From positions 62,001-126,000 of the forward strand of contig JAFGXI010000033.1 of assembly GCA_016936665.1 (NCBI GenBank): a stretch of DNA of 64,000 nucleotides, given 5' to 3'. The stretch comes from Bacteroidales bacterium. Its GTDB lineage: Bacteria > Bacteroidota > Bacteroidia > Bacteroidales > JAFGXI01. The notes beneath the pieces are model-generated. The model searched no databases, had not been told where the DNA came from, and worked only from the letters and a program-made list of their open reading frames with translations. Positions 10,001 to 18,715 of this stretch are shown piece after piece (within the stretch, counting starts at the first letter, position 1; each line of letters opens with the position of its first letter). Position numbers and translations under genes: made by a program.

Positions 10001-11363
10001 CAACGGCTAAAACTTCATCTGGGCTCAAACGAGAATTAAGCGAGATATAGCCCAATTGAGGATTATAGGTATATTCTGCAGGTTTAAGCATACGAGCCGA
10101 TTCTACTTTTTCGTAATCGACACTGGGCGTAAATCGTCCTTGTAAATAATTGTTTACCCCAGACCAATTCGTCATATCGTATTTCATTTGCGATAAGCTG
10201 TTGTTTGTATCGGACGGATATTGATACATTACCGGCATGCCCTGCATCATGTTCGAAATAACTTCAGCATTGTTGTATATGCTGGCAGTATCTCCCTCGG
10301 CTAAATCCATAAATGCAACAATATTACGGGTATCTTCAAAATTTCCTGTTTTGTTGGTTACCCATACTTCGATTTTAGTTATCTGAACCGGCGATTTTAT
10401 GATACTTGTGTTTTCGAGGAAAGCGTCGTAATTTTCGTAAAAGTACTGCGATAAGAAGAAGTGTTTATTCACTTCGTATTCAGAGGCGTACACTTCGAAT
10501 TCTTCTACTTGAGCACCTCCTTGCACTTCAATTTCGGAGCGTTTACCTTCTTGTTGAGAGAAAATGCTGGTCACTGTTAGTTTACCAAATTTCAATTCTG
10601 TTTTGAAACCAAACAAAGATTGACTTCCTGAAATTAAAGACCCCGAAAGCGGTAAAGTTACATCTCCAGCTTCGATCTTTTGAATGATATCATCTTCTTT
10701 GCCTTCGTAGGCCAATTTCATTTTATTTTCGAAGTCGAAGGTGGCTTCAGTATCGTAGTTTATCCCTAAATTCAAACGATCGCCGATTTTTCCGGTGACG
10801 TTCATTTGAATTTTTTCTTTAAAGTCGAAAGTTGTTGTTCGCCTTAACTTTTCGGGCAGTGCAGGATTTTCTGTTTTTTGAATTTTTAACCCGAAAATAA
10901 GCTCTGCCGATCCTTGTGGGTGTATTTCTACGGTATTTGCACCAAAAATTGTTTCAAATGCATCGCCTCCAATTGCGAATTTTCTATCTAAAAAGCTGTT
11001 TTTATCGTAATTATCACCTTTCCATCGATTGCCCCAATAGTTTTGCAATGCATTATCGAACTCATGCTTTCGATATTCGTCTACAGTCATGGTTTCGGGG
11101 TAGGTATAATTTAAATTTCCGATTTTTTTAACCACTTTATAAGTATTGGTTTCGGGATCGTATTCGACAGATTCCTCGATATTTGATGGCTCGCGACCAA
11201 ACAAAGGGGAGGTTTGTTTGCCAAATGGATCGGTTTTAGACTGATCGGGAAATGGGTATTTTAATTGCGTCGAATCTTCGTCTGTATTTTGAGCCACAGC
11301 TTGATACGCTGAAGTTGCAATCAGGAATAAAAAAATCGATATATGTTTAATGTGGTTTTTCAA
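4038..11363 (-). CDS. sprA: Cell surface protein SprA/Sov, T9SS outer-membrane translocon
   Basis: 2441 aa, signal peptide, SprA-like sequence (e.g. GNLNYTYPETMTVDEYRKHEFDNALQNYW), adjacent to ruvA as commonly seen in Bacteroidota. Confidence 0.95.
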   Translation of the reverse strand: MKNHIKHISIFLFLIATSAYQAVAQNTDEDSTQLKYPFPDQSKTDPFGKQTSPLFGREPSNIEESVEYDPETNTYKVVKKIGNLNYTYPETMTVDEYRKHEFDNALQNYWGNRWKGDNYDKNSFLDRKFAIGGDAFETIFGANTVEIHPQGSAELIFGLKIQKTENPALPEKLRRTTTFDFKEKIQMNVTGKIGDRLNLGINYDTEATFDFENKMKLAYEGKEDDIIQKIEAGDVTLPLSGSLISGSQSLFGFKTELKFGKLTVTSIFSQQEGKRSEIEVQGGAQVEEFEVYASEYEVNKHFFLSQYFYENYDAFLENTSIIKSPVQITKIEVWVTNKTGNFEDTRNIVAFMDLAEGDTASIYNNAEVISNMMQGMPVMYQYPSDTNNSLSQMKYDMTNWSGVNNYLQGRFTPSVDYEKVESARMLKPAEYTYNPQLGYISLNSRLSPDEVLAVAFEYTAGGKTYRVGEFSNQALPHPAPLVLKLLKGTSASPKLPRWKLMMKNIYALGAFQLDREDFELHVLYKNDNTGTAMNYIDVGDISGEILLNVMGLDRLNTQNDPIYGGDGTFDFIEGITINQSKGRIIFPVVEPFGNHLRASINNDAEAEKYTYDILYSETQNIAEQEARKNKFVLKGKYQASSGSEISLNALNVPQGSVTVSAGGQTLTEGQDYTVDYTLGRVKILNQGLLESGTPIKISLESNSLFSIQKKTLLGSHLDYKFSDKFTLGGTILNLSEKPMTAKVNQGEEPINNTIWGLNGTYQTEVPILTKIVDAIPFIDTKEASNVTVTGEFAHLIPGHSKAISDGGLAYIDDFEGSTTKLDQKYMSAWSLASIPRDAENFPYALETDLKSGYNRAKLAWYVIDPILVREQSGTPSHLKGSDEQKKVYVKEVYENDLWPNKQSENGIPTTIPILNVAFYPKEKGPYNYDPNVDNNGYLNQPQNRWAGIQRELSTTDFEESNIEYIEFWMMDPFFYDNGQGRSGDIIFNLGDVSEDVLKDSRKSFEEGLPTTAVKTNIDTTGWGYVSSLQSIVFAFDNDPASRSYQDVGYDGLSDTEERSFFSDYINQLPASLTTQARARLEGDPSSDNYHYYRGTDYDNEQLSILKRYKFYNGAEGNSPTSEQSPEDYTTSATTIPNNEDINRDYTLNEGENFFQYKVHLFEGMDIENNDYIVDKVTENRGIEGPVNWYQFRIPIRQYDKKVGEIYDFKSIRFMRMILKNFSDSVILRFATIDLVRGQWRKYNGSMRDPGAYFPTEDGLTNFEISAVNIEENGSKEPVNYVLPPGVSRVIDPNNPTVRELNEQAMVYKVENLTDGDAKAAYKNSNLDIRQYKRLEMFVHAEEVEGYNLADNDLTAFIRLGSDFTDNYYEYEIPLKLTPAGRYDGDNESQRWAVWPEANMFNFYFSDLTNVKTARNNANASNTEVFSSMSGQNKISVKGNPTISDVRTIMIGIRNPKQASNTLSDDGMAKTAEIWFNELRLAEFDEQGGWAANMRVAATLADFANVSLSGSTMKPGFGSIEKKVSERNQDDIYQYDVASNVALGKFFPEKAGISIPMYVGYSKGVITPKYNPLQPDITMEEMLNNDDVDPEYKKMVKDIAQDQTTRKSINFTNVKVKSSEGKPKIYSVSNWSATYAYNKVEKSTVTTEFDNETQYRGVLSYNYSPSDLIVEPFKKSNSKFMRSPSLKLIKDFNFSLLPKQISFMTDMNRRYHEKKARILTTDDIRVNATYDKDWQWNRKYDLKWDITRSLKLTFNATNIARIDEPAGSIEKSNENYEANKQIIYDELKGLGTTKQYKHSFNLNYTIPINKIPLLNWISASYRYGGDYYWTAGPKATSEADFLGNVIRNSRNQQLTAQANFKNLYNKVTYFKNLEKKYNSRSRSKKPPKIKVYFPDQKEQPKQIQLKADEPTYINHKLGTADVQVEVKDSTGKKINGKLEVLSKTKISFTSEKSYKNASIRVIGDIEKEDPIIQVIAERTILALLGVKNLSVSYTTNDQTVLSGYVPRTTYFGTYTSSQYNGTAPGWPFIFGHQDENFLNTAQDNHWLTANEFMTSPYTMVNDVNVSVRSNIEPIDGLRIDLTATYRRMKNTTTYYAIDPNTLQFADSSVTNYIDGSYAITINTWSTAFERNSKDYSSAAFNRFKNNRAIISQNLGKQRKLNDTSYDPGNGAFANGYSEYSQDVLIQSFYTAYTGKDAGKIDAYNMFHSMLSLFPGWRVSYDGLSKLRLVKQFFRTVTLNHNYQSTYNIGSYRSNSSFVPNGASNSDYLFTDIRDITNNYIMQYDIQSTSISEQFSPLIGIDMSLKNSLNFKLEYKKSRNLTLNIANIQVTEVKGEEFIVGAGYRFKSVTFRTSTKEFKSDLNTRLDFSIRDNITLIRRVIEDSFQPTAGQKIFTFKFNADYSLSQNFNVRFFFDWITNEPKVSNRYRTSNINFGLSVRFSLS

Positions 11364-11369
11364 TGTATT

Positions 11370-11954
11370 TTAAAGGCGTTTTAGAGCTGTTTTTATGAGT
11401 TCTTCAACTTGAATTTCCGGATGATCTTTAACGATATCTCTAAGCACTTTCTCGACTTGTTTTTTCTGGAAGCCTAAATTCATTAGAGCAGATTCTGCTT
11501 CTTTATATGAGGACTGTTCGTGGCCAATTAACAAACTAAAGGCATCGTCGTTTTGCTGCCCTACTTTATCGATTAGGTCGACAATAATTCTTTGTGCTGT
11601 TTTTGCGCCGATTCCCTTTATCGCTTTAAGTGTTCCTACATCGCTTGAAAGTATCGCTAGTTCAATCTCTTCCGACGACAAAGACGACAACATCATTTGT
11701 GCAGTATTTGCTCCTACGCCATTAACACTCAAAAGCAATCTAAACAACTGACGTTCAGAATCGTTAAAAAAACCATACAGTAAGTGCGCATCTTCTCTAA
11801 CAACAAAATGAATCAATAATTTTGCTGTAGGCAATCCTTCTAAATGGGCATATGTTTGCAATGATATTTTAATCTGATAGCCTATTCCTGCAACATCTAC
11901 TACTACTTCGGTAGGCGAAAGACGATCTACTTTACCACTAATATACTCGTACAT
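11370..11954 (-). CDS. ruvA: Holliday junction branch migration protein RuvA
   Basis: MYEYISGKV…, HhH motifs LLSVNGVGANTAQ and IKGIGAKTAQRI. Confidence 0.96.
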   Translation of the reverse strand: MYEYISGKVDRLSPTEVVVDVAGIGYQIKISLQTYAHLEGLPTAKLLIHFVVREDAHLLYGFFNDSERQLFRLLLSVNGVGANTAQMMLSSLSSEEIELAILSSDVGTLKAIKGIGAKTAQRIIVDLIDKVGQQNDDAFSLLIGHEQSSYKEAESALMNLGFQKKQVEKVLRDIVKDHPEIQVEELIKTALKRL

Positions 11955-12068
11955 AAGCGCTTACAATTCTGTATTTTAAGGTGTTTAAAATCTCCTAAAA
12001 TAGTTAAAAATCCTTATTTGAATGAATAATAAACGGAAAGATTTGGGGTTTATTACATCGTATATATA

Positions 12069-12076
12069 TAGTTTTG
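12069..12076 (+). promoter_or_regulatory. Candidate Bacteroidota -7 element (TAGTTTTG) upstream of marC
   Basis: Matches TAnnTTTG; a TTTG lies ~23 nt upstream. Confidence 0.4.
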
Positions 12077-12166
12077 CAAAAAAATTAGAATCTTATTCTT
12101 CATATTCAATTTTATTTAAACAAACATTTAGAATTGTGATGGATAATCAATTAGAAAATTATAAAA

Positions 12167-12760
12167 ATGTTAGACTTTAATATTGTAGATATTTTTTCAG
12201 CTTTTATGGTACTGTTTGCTGTTATTGATATTACAGGATCAATTCCAATTATTATTGATTTAAGAAACAAACATGGGCAAATCGAAGCGAATAAAGCTAC
12301 GTTGGTAGCAACCATCACGCTTTTTGCTTTTTTATTAGGTGGCGAGAGTATTCTTAACATTTTTGGCGTTGATATCCCTTCTTTTGCGATTGCTGGTTCG
12401 TTTATTTTACTGTTTCTTGCCTTAGAAATGATATTGGGGATCGAGCTTTTTAAATCGGATGAAGATGCAAAAAGTGGCGCATCGATTGTACCTCTAGCAT
12501 TCCCTCTAATAGCCGGAGCAGGTAGCATTACTTCGTTACTATCGCTCAAAGCAGAATACTCGACACTGAACATTTCTATTGCTCTAATTCTAAATATGAT
12601 TATCGTTTTTGTAGTGCTTAAAAACACTGTTAGAGTCGAAAAACTGATCGGACAAACTGGTATAATGATATTACGAAAAGTATTTGGAATTATCCTTTTG
12701 GCTATTGCCATTAAGTTATTTGTTGCCAACACTGGTATAAGTCTAACACACCATGCCTAA
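12167..12760 (+). CDS. MarC family membrane protein
   Basis: [26 protein letters not shown] motifs; multi-TM, 197 aa. Confidence 0.9.
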   Translation: MLDFNIVDIFSAFMVLFAVIDITGSIPIIIDLRNKHGQIEANKATLVATITLFAFLLGGESILNIFGVDIPSFAIAGSFILLFLALEMILGIELFKSDEDAKSGASIVPLAFPLIAGAGSITSLLSLKAEYSTLNISIALILNMIIVFVVLKNTVRVEKLIGQTGIMILRKVFGIILLAIAIKLFVANTGISLTHHA

Positions 12761-13229
12761 AGTAATCATGTATACCGATGGCGCCTCGAGGGGAAACCCC
12801 GGCCCGGGCGGTTATGGTGTTGTGCTTCTTTCCGGCCCCTTTCGAAAAGAATTGTCTGATGGTTTTCTGCTCACAACTAACAACCGAATGGAGCTTTTAG
12901 CAGTTATTGTAGGATTGGAAGCTTTAAAAAATGAAGGCACTGATGTTACTATCTACAGCGACTCAAAGTATGTCGTTGATGCAGTCGAAAAAAAATGGAT
13001 ATATGGTTGGCAAAAAAAAGGATTTACAGGTAAAAAAAACCCCGATCTTTGGCGAAGATTTCTGAAAGTATATGCTAAACATAAAGTCCAATTTGTTTGG
13101 GTTAAAGGGCATAACAATATTACCGAAAATGAAAGAGCAGATCGTTTAGCCGTCGAAGCCTCGCAAAAGCCCAACTTAAAGCAAGACAAAGGTTACTTGG
13201 CCGAACCGTCTGATCAAGCACTTTTATAA
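12753..13229 (+). CDS. rnhA: Ribonuclease HI
   Basis: [47 protein letters not shown]. Confidence 0.96.
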   Translation: MPKVIMYTDGASRGNPGPGGYGVVLLSGPFRKELSDGFLLTTNNRMELLAVIVGLEALKNEGTDVTIYSDSKYVVDAVEKKWIYGWQKKGFTGKKNPDLWRRFLKVYAKHKVQFVWVKGHNNITENERADRLAVEASQKPNLKQDKGYLAEPSDQALL

Positions 13230-13237
13230 TCTATGAA

Positions 13238-14023
13238 ATGAATATGAAAACACTTTGTATACTAGGTGGAGGGAATTTAGGGCAATCGATTGCCAAAGGC
13301 TTAGCACTAAGTCAAAATAAAAACTTTGGTAAAATTATTTTAACCAGAAGGCGAACACATTTAATCGAGTCGTTAAAGTCCGATCTGATAGAAATTTCTT
13401 CTAACAATGTTGAAGCCGTTAAAAAATCCAATGTAATTATTTTAGCAGTAAAGCCTCATCAAGTACAAGATATTTTAGACGAAATATCAGCTGTTATTAA
13501 ACCCGATCAGATTCTAATTTCTGTAGTTACGGGTGTAGAAATTTCGGATATTAAGAAAATAATACGCGCTCAAATTTATCGTGCAATGCCAAATACAGCC
13601 ATCGCCATTCAAGAGTCGATGACTTGTATAAGTGGGCAAGGCTCTCTGGATCAAGACAAAGAAGTTTTAGAATTGTTTGAACCTCTGGGAAAGTGTATTC
13701 AGATTAACGAAGAGTTGATGGGTGCTGCTACCGTATTGGGTGCTTGTGGAATTGCATTTGCTTTACGTTTTTTAAGAGCCGCAACCCAAGGTGGTATCGA
13801 AATAGGGTTTAGCTCAGAAACTTCTCAATTTATTGCTTCACAAACACTTAAAGGAGCCGCAAAATTAATCCTCGAAAACAACTCACATCCTGAGCAAGAA
13901 ATAGATAAAGTTACTACTCCAATGGGCGTTACCATTAGTGGATTAAACGAAATGGAACACCAAGGATTTAGCTCTTCGCTAATAAAAGGATTGCTCACAT
14001 CGTATCATAAAATTAAAAAGTAA
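13238..14023 (+). CDS. proC: Pyrroline-5-carboxylate reductase
   Basis: ILGGGNLGQSIAKG, RAMPNTAIAI, GVTISGLNEME. Confidence 0.93.
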   Translation: MNMKTLCILGGGNLGQSIAKGLALSQNKNFGKIILTRRRTHLIESLKSDLIEISSNNVEAVKKSNVIILAVKPHQVQDILDEISAVIKPDQILISVVTGVEISDIKKIIRAQIYRAMPNTAIAIQESMTCISGQGSLDQDKEVLELFEPLGKCIQINEELMGAATVLGACGIAFALRFLRAATQGGIEIGFSSETSQFIASQTLKGAAKLILENNSHPEQEIDKVTTPMGVTISGLNEMEHQGFSSSLIKGLLTSYHKIKK

Positions 14024-14478
14024 TGCTCGAAAGCATCAACTATATTGAGCAATATTTAATTCAACCTATCGAATCGATGTTGAAGAACGAAGAGCTTTTT
14101 CCTGCCATGGTTTATGCTTCGATTGGCATCGAAACACTTGGTGCTTTAATTGACGACAAACCCATTCGGGCAAAGGCTCAATCTAAAACGCGATTTGCAA
14201 CAGCTTTATATCATTTATTTCCAAATCAATATGGGTTTATCAATAAAAACAGTTTTTTGTATGAGGCTCTTAGAAACCATATTGCGCATAACTTAATTCC
14301 CTCTTCCCTCTTGAATTTTATCGAAATAAACTCTGCTTCGAATTTGCATTTGAAGAAAACAGGCTCGCAAGTCGATTTTGTCATCGAGCAATTCTTAAAA
14401 GACTACTTAAATGCTTGTCGGTTAGTAATTACGCAAATAGAAAACCAAAGCATTAGGAGCAAAAAAATTGCGTTCTAA
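14023..14478 (+). CDS. Uncharacterised helical protein, possible HEPN-like RNHIAH motif
   Basis: ORF coupled to proC through TAATG overlap; contains ALRNHIAHNL. Confidence 0.65.
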   Translation: MLESINYIEQYLIQPIESMLKNEELFPAMVYASIGIETLGALIDDKPIRAKAQSKTRFATALYHLFPNQYGFINKNSFLYEALRNHIAHNLIPSSLLNFIEINSASNLHLKKTGSQVDFVIEQFLKDYLNACRLVITQIENQSIRSKKIAF

Positions 14479-15314
14479 AAGGATTTGTTTTCGTTGTTTT
14501 TAAGTTGATAAACATGCTGTTTTACAGCTTCTGCCCAATCGTCTTTCGTTTTTGAATTGTCGAAAGTTTGATAAGAAATTGGTTTTCCAATGTAGTATGG
14601 TAATGATTTGTTACTGTTTTTCATCATTTCGTCGACTAGATAAAACATTTCCAAGTTTGCTTTTATACCTAGAGCAGTTCTAAAACTTGCCAAACGATAA
14701 AAAAACTTTGAGTTTTGTCCATCAATAAAAATCGGAATCACATCTCGTTTATGTTGAATAGCTTTGCTGATAAAGTTTTTTTTCCATTCCAAGTCCATCA
14801 CTTTGCCTTTAACTTTTCGAGAAACCATGCCCGCCGGAAAAATTAATATCTGTTTATCTGAGGCAAAACTTTCTTCTAAAATTTTTGCGTTCTCTCGACC
14901 TTGAGCACCGTGCTTGTTCACGGGCAAAAACAAAGGTTCGTAATTTTTAATACTCATCAACAAATCGTTGACGATAAATCGAAGATTTGGAAACTTCACA
15001 GACAGAAAGTCGATCAAAGTCACCGCTTCCATCGCTCCCCATGGGTGATTGGCAACAAAAATAAAGCGGCCTTCATCCGGAATATTTTCGAATCCGTGTA
15101 GCTCAGCTTTAATTTTAAATTCGTTATGAACCATAGAATGAACAAACTCCAAACCTGTAATTCCAACATGTTTATCGAGAATTTCGTTAATTCTATCCTC
15201 GTGAATCGTTTTTCGAATGTAGTTGAGAATAAATCCGGGCATTAATTTAGCTAAACTCGGATTTTTAGAACGAATCACTTCTTTTAAATCGATAAACTTT
15301 TTCTTCACGGCCAT
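14475..15314 (-). CDS. Lysophospholipid/1-acyl-glycerol-3-phosphate acyltransferase-like protein
   Basis: FVANHPWGAMEAV (HX4D/E-like motif), IFPAGMVSRK; 3 nt downstream of ftsZ. Confidence 0.82.
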   Translation of the reverse strand: MAVKKKFIDLKEVIRSKNPSLAKLMPGFILNYIRKTIHEDRINEILDKHVGITGLEFVHSMVHNEFKIKAELHGFENIPDEGRFIFVANHPWGAMEAVTLIDFLSVKFPNLRFIVNDLLMSIKNYEPLFLPVNKHGAQGRENAKILEESFASDKQILIFPAGMVSRKVKGKVMDLEWKKNFISKAIQHKRDVIPIFIDGQNSKFFYRLASFRTALGIKANLEMFYLVDEMMKNSNKSLPYYIGKPISYQTFDNSKTKDDWAEAVKQHVYQLKNNENKSF

Positions 15315-15317
15315 CGC

Positions 15318-16574
15318 TTATTCCTTTTTGAATCGCTTATAGGCCGGTATATTGTGCATATCGTCGATGGTTCCGGAATCTGATAGATCGATCTCTTTTG
15401 CAGGTTTTTTATCGTCTGAGTTATCGAAAAACTCAATTTTAACCTCCTTAGCTTTGTTATCGCCATAAATACTTTTGATAGCAGCATCTTCAGCATTAAC
15501 AGTTTGCTTTTGTTCCATGGGCTTTTTATCCAAGTCCAACTCAATTACTTTTCTATCTGATGCGTCTTCATCGGGCTTTTTAGCCACCAATTCCGGAATG
15601 CTGTTCTCGTTAAATCCGGTAGCTATAATGGTAACTGAGATTTGTTGATCTAAATTATCGTCTGAGCCGGTGCCAAGAATAATATCGGCATTGTTGCCAG
15701 CTACATCTTGAACATAATCAGAGATCTCGCCAATTTCGTCCATGGTAATTTCTGTATTGCCCGACGTAATATTTAGCAAGATATTTTTGGCGCCTCGAAT
15801 GTTATTGTTACTTAAAAGTGGCGATTCTAATGCTTGTTTAATAGCAGCTACTGCTCTTCCTTCGCCTTCGGATAAACCTGTTCCCATTAAAGCCACGCCA
15901 GAGTTGCTCATCACAGTGTTTACATCGGCAAAGTCGACATTCATGTGTCCGTGTACGGTTATTATTTCGGCAATCCCTTTCGCAGCAACGGTTAAAATAT
16001 TATCGGCATAACCAAAAGCCTCGGAAAGTTTTAAATTACCATAAATATCTCTTAAACGCTCGTTATTGATAACCAGCAAAGAATCGACATGTTTTCGTAA
16101 CTGTTTGATCCCTTCTACAGCTTGATAAATTCTTCGTTTACCCTCAAATTTAAAAGGAATCGTAACAATACCGACTGTTAAAATGCCCATTTCTTTGGCG
16201 GCTTCGGCAACAATTGGGGCAGCACCGGTACCGGTTCCGCCTCCCATACCAACTGTAATAAATGCCATTTTAGTGCCTTGGCCTAAAAGGTTTCTGATAT
16301 CGTCGATACTCTCAACGGCCGCTTCTTTGCCTTTATCGGGCACATTGCCTGCTCCCAAACCTTGAGTTAACGATTTTCCTAATTGTATTTTTGTCGGAAT
16401 AGGACTCTTTTCGAGAGCTTGCGCATCGGTATTACAAATAACAAAATCGACATCTTTAATGCCTTGACGATACATATGATTGACCGCATTGCTACCACCA
16501 CCACCAACGCCAATTACTTTTATAATTGAATGCTCTAAAATTGGTATGTCGAAATTCATAATGTCATCTGTCAT
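15318..16574 (-). CDS. ftsZ: Cell division protein FtsZ
   Basis: GVGGGGSNAVNHM, GGGTGTGAAP, C-terminal NIPAYKRFKKE. Confidence 0.98.
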   Translation of the reverse strand: MTDDIMNFDIPILEHSIIKVIGVGGGGSNAVNHMYRQGIKDVDFVICNTDAQALEKSPIPTKIQLGKSLTQGLGAGNVPDKGKEAAVESIDDIRNLLGQGTKMAFITVGMGGGTGTGAAPIVAEAAKEMGILTVGIVTIPFKFEGKRRIYQAVEGIKQLRKHVDSLLVINNERLRDIYGNLKLSEAFGYADNILTVAAKGIAEIITVHGHMNVDFADVNTVMSNSGVALMGTGLSEGEGRAVAAIKQALESPLLSNNNIRGAKNILLNITSGNTEITMDEIGEISDYVQDVAGNNADIILGTGSDDNLDQQISVTIIATGFNENSIPELVAKKPDEDASDRKVIELDLDKKPMEQKQTVNAEDAAIKSIYGDNKAKEVKIEFFDNSDDKKPAKEIDLSDSGTIDDMHNIPAYKRFKKE

Positions 16575-16606
16575 AACTATTTAATTTTAAAAGTTATACT
16601 GCGAAT

Positions 16607-17917
16607 TTATAATTCATTGTCTTCTTCTTTGAACATATCTTGCACTTTTTTTCTAACAACATCGAAAAAAGGTGTTTTTGGTACTCTTTGTCGATCGGCT
16701 TCTTCGATTTTTTCGGATTGAATGGTATCTTCTTCACGCGCTTTTTGCTGCTCTTCTCTTTGCTCCATTTCAATACCATAAAGCAACAAACCAGTCGCTG
16801 TGGAAAAAATAGGATCGTTTAAGCTTTGATGAATAGGCCCTAAAAAGAACTGTTTGTTGGGTTTTCCTATTCTTATAGAAAATCTGCTAAAATGGAAAGC
16901 AAACAACTGTCGAAGATCTTGCAACAAGGCGCCGCCACCGGTTAACACAATACCTCTAGCTAATTGTTCGGCATATCCACTGAGTTCGAACTGAAATTTT
17001 ATTAGGTCGATGATCTCTTCCATTCTGGCTTTAATGACCAGCGTTAAGTCTTTTTGATTAATTTTAATTTTTTCACCTAAAGCATCTTTCAACGAAATCA
17101 CTTCGCTATTGCTTGAGGAATGCAATACCGTACCAAACTCATGTTTAAGCGCTTCTGCATATCGTCTTTCAATGTTAAATGCCGCCATAATATCGGCTGT
17201 AATAACTTCGCCGCCAAAAGGGATAACTGCAGAATGCACCACCTCGCCTTTGTTAAAAATGGCAATATCGCTGGTTCCACCTCCAATATCGATTAAGGCG
17301 ATGCCTTCTTCAATATCTTCTTGAGTAAGTACTGATTTAGCAGAGGCGATGGACTCTAAAACCAACTCTTTGGCTTTAATATGATTAATTTCTAAACTTT
17401 TTTTTATGTTGTCGTATGCCGACTTCTGCGCAATTGTTAAATGGAAATTACCTGAAAGAAAATTTGTTTTCTTACCTATAGGGTTTTGTAATCGGCGCTG
17501 GTCCAGAGTTAAAAAATTTTGTGGAGCCACGTGTACGACCATCTCACCCGGATTGGTATTTATTTGATAACAACGCTCGAAAAGTTTTTCTAAATCATCG
17601 ATTCTCACTACATGTTGTGCATTTTCGAAATCGAGTTTATAGCTAGTCATCATGCTTCTAACATGCTGTCCGGCAATGCCTACCCATACTTCTTGAATTT
17701 CGGAGGCATTATGTTGAATCTGTTCTAAAGCTTTGCGAATAGCCACCGACGTTCTTTCTGCATTTTGTACAATACCTCGCTCAACGCCCATGGAATTATA
17801 TACGCCCATGTCGACCACTTCAACTTTATTATCTTCTGTTATTTCTCCTGTTAATGCAACGATTTTTGTTGTTCCAATATCGATTGCTGTCACTCTTTTT
17901 GCTTCCATCTTTTTCAA
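16607..17917 (-). CDS. ftsA: Cell division protein FtsA
   Basis: AIDIGTTKIVAL, IDIGGGTSDIAIF, LTGGGALLQDL. Confidence 0.97.
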   Translation of the reverse strand: MKKMEAKRVTAIDIGTTKIVALTGEITEDNKVEVVDMGVYNSMGVERGIVQNAERTSVAIRKALEQIQHNASEIQEVWVGIAGQHVRSMMTSYKLDFENAQHVVRIDDLEKLFERCYQINTNPGEMVVHVAPQNFLTLDQRRLQNPIGKKTNFLSGNFHLTIAQKSAYDNIKKSLEINHIKAKELVLESIASAKSVLTQEDIEEGIALIDIGGGTSDIAIFNKGEVVHSAVIPFGGEVITADIMAAFNIERRYAEALKHEFGTVLHSSSNSEVISLKDALGEKIKINQKDLTLVIKARMEEIIDLIKFQFELSGYAEQLARGIVLTGGGALLQDLRQLFAFHFSRFSIRIGKPNKQFFLGPIHQSLNDPIFSTATGLLLYGIEMEQREEQQKAREEDTIQSEKIEEADRQRVPKTPFFDVVRKKVQDMFKEEDNEL

Positions 17918-17929
17918 ATTAGTATGGCA

Positions 17930-18715
17930 TTATTTTTTACAAACGACCTGTTTGTTAAACTTCAAATTAATGGTTTTATATTTTTCCCACCCTACTACCG
18001 GCAAAACTTGATTGTAAAACTCCGTTAAAATATTTAAATCTTTGTCGAAATCGAAAGTGCGGCCTAAAAATATTTGATCGGCTCCTGTTTTAGGTATTAT
18101 ACTAATATTCTGCTCATTATCGGTATATAATTGATCCGTCATTGCGTTCCAGTACGGATTGCGATAAATTGCTAACGAAAGTCGATACACTGACTGCAAT
18201 AAACTGTCGGATTTTTCTTGATTAAAATTTTGTATTTTATATTTCTGATATGATTTATTGATAGCCCCATTAATAATTGGAACTCTAGCGGTATAATTGT
18301 CGGATAAAGGCATAAGATCGCCTTCTAAATCGATATAATACCCGGTTCCATTTTTATTCATTATTCTAACAATCGGCTCTCTTTGTTGTATCGCCACCTT
18401 TAATGCTCCTTTAACACTGCTATACACTTGCGCCGACTTGATACTCGGATGCATGGTTATTGCTCGTTCAACAACTAAGGTATTAATATCGGACAAAGGA
18501 TAACCAATTATATTAAACTCGTTTTTGCTGATTAATTGTGTAATGTCTTTAGGACTGATAAACATTGCCTTTGCACTATCTAAAACGTTCACATCGATAT
18601 GCGTACAACGAATTTGCTTAAATTTATTATGTGTGAAACTAAGAGCAACAAGTAAGTAAATGCCGATTCCGGCAACTGCTAACCAACGTTTATATTTCGT
18701 GTCCAATGCTTTCAT
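17930..18715 (-). CDS. ftsQ: FtsQ-type cell division protein
   Basis: Single N-terminal TM plus POTRA-like region; position between murC and ftsA. Confidence 0.85.
   Translation of the reverse strand: MKALDTKYKRWLAVAGIGIYLLVALSFTHNKFKQIRCTHIDVNVLDSAKAMFISPKDITQLISKNEFNIIGYPLSDINTLVVERAITMHPSIKSAQVYSSVKGALKVAIQQREPIVRIMNKNGTGYYIDLEGDLMPLSDNYTARVPIINGAINKSYQKYKIQNFNQEKSDSLLQSVYRLSLAIYRNPYWNAMTDQLYTDNEQNISIIPKTGADQIFLGRTFDFDKDLNILTEFYNQVLPVVGWEKYKTINLKFNKQVVCKK

Noticed and set aside
12151-12732. 193-aa minus-strand ORF overlapping marC
   Set aside because: Almost exact antisense of the marC coding region; low-complexity Ile/Ser/Asn-rich translation; no recognisable motif
14023-14478. Toxin-antitoxin module based on the HEPN-like ORF
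   Set aside because: No MNT nucleotidyltransferase or other antitoxin partner; coupled to proC instead
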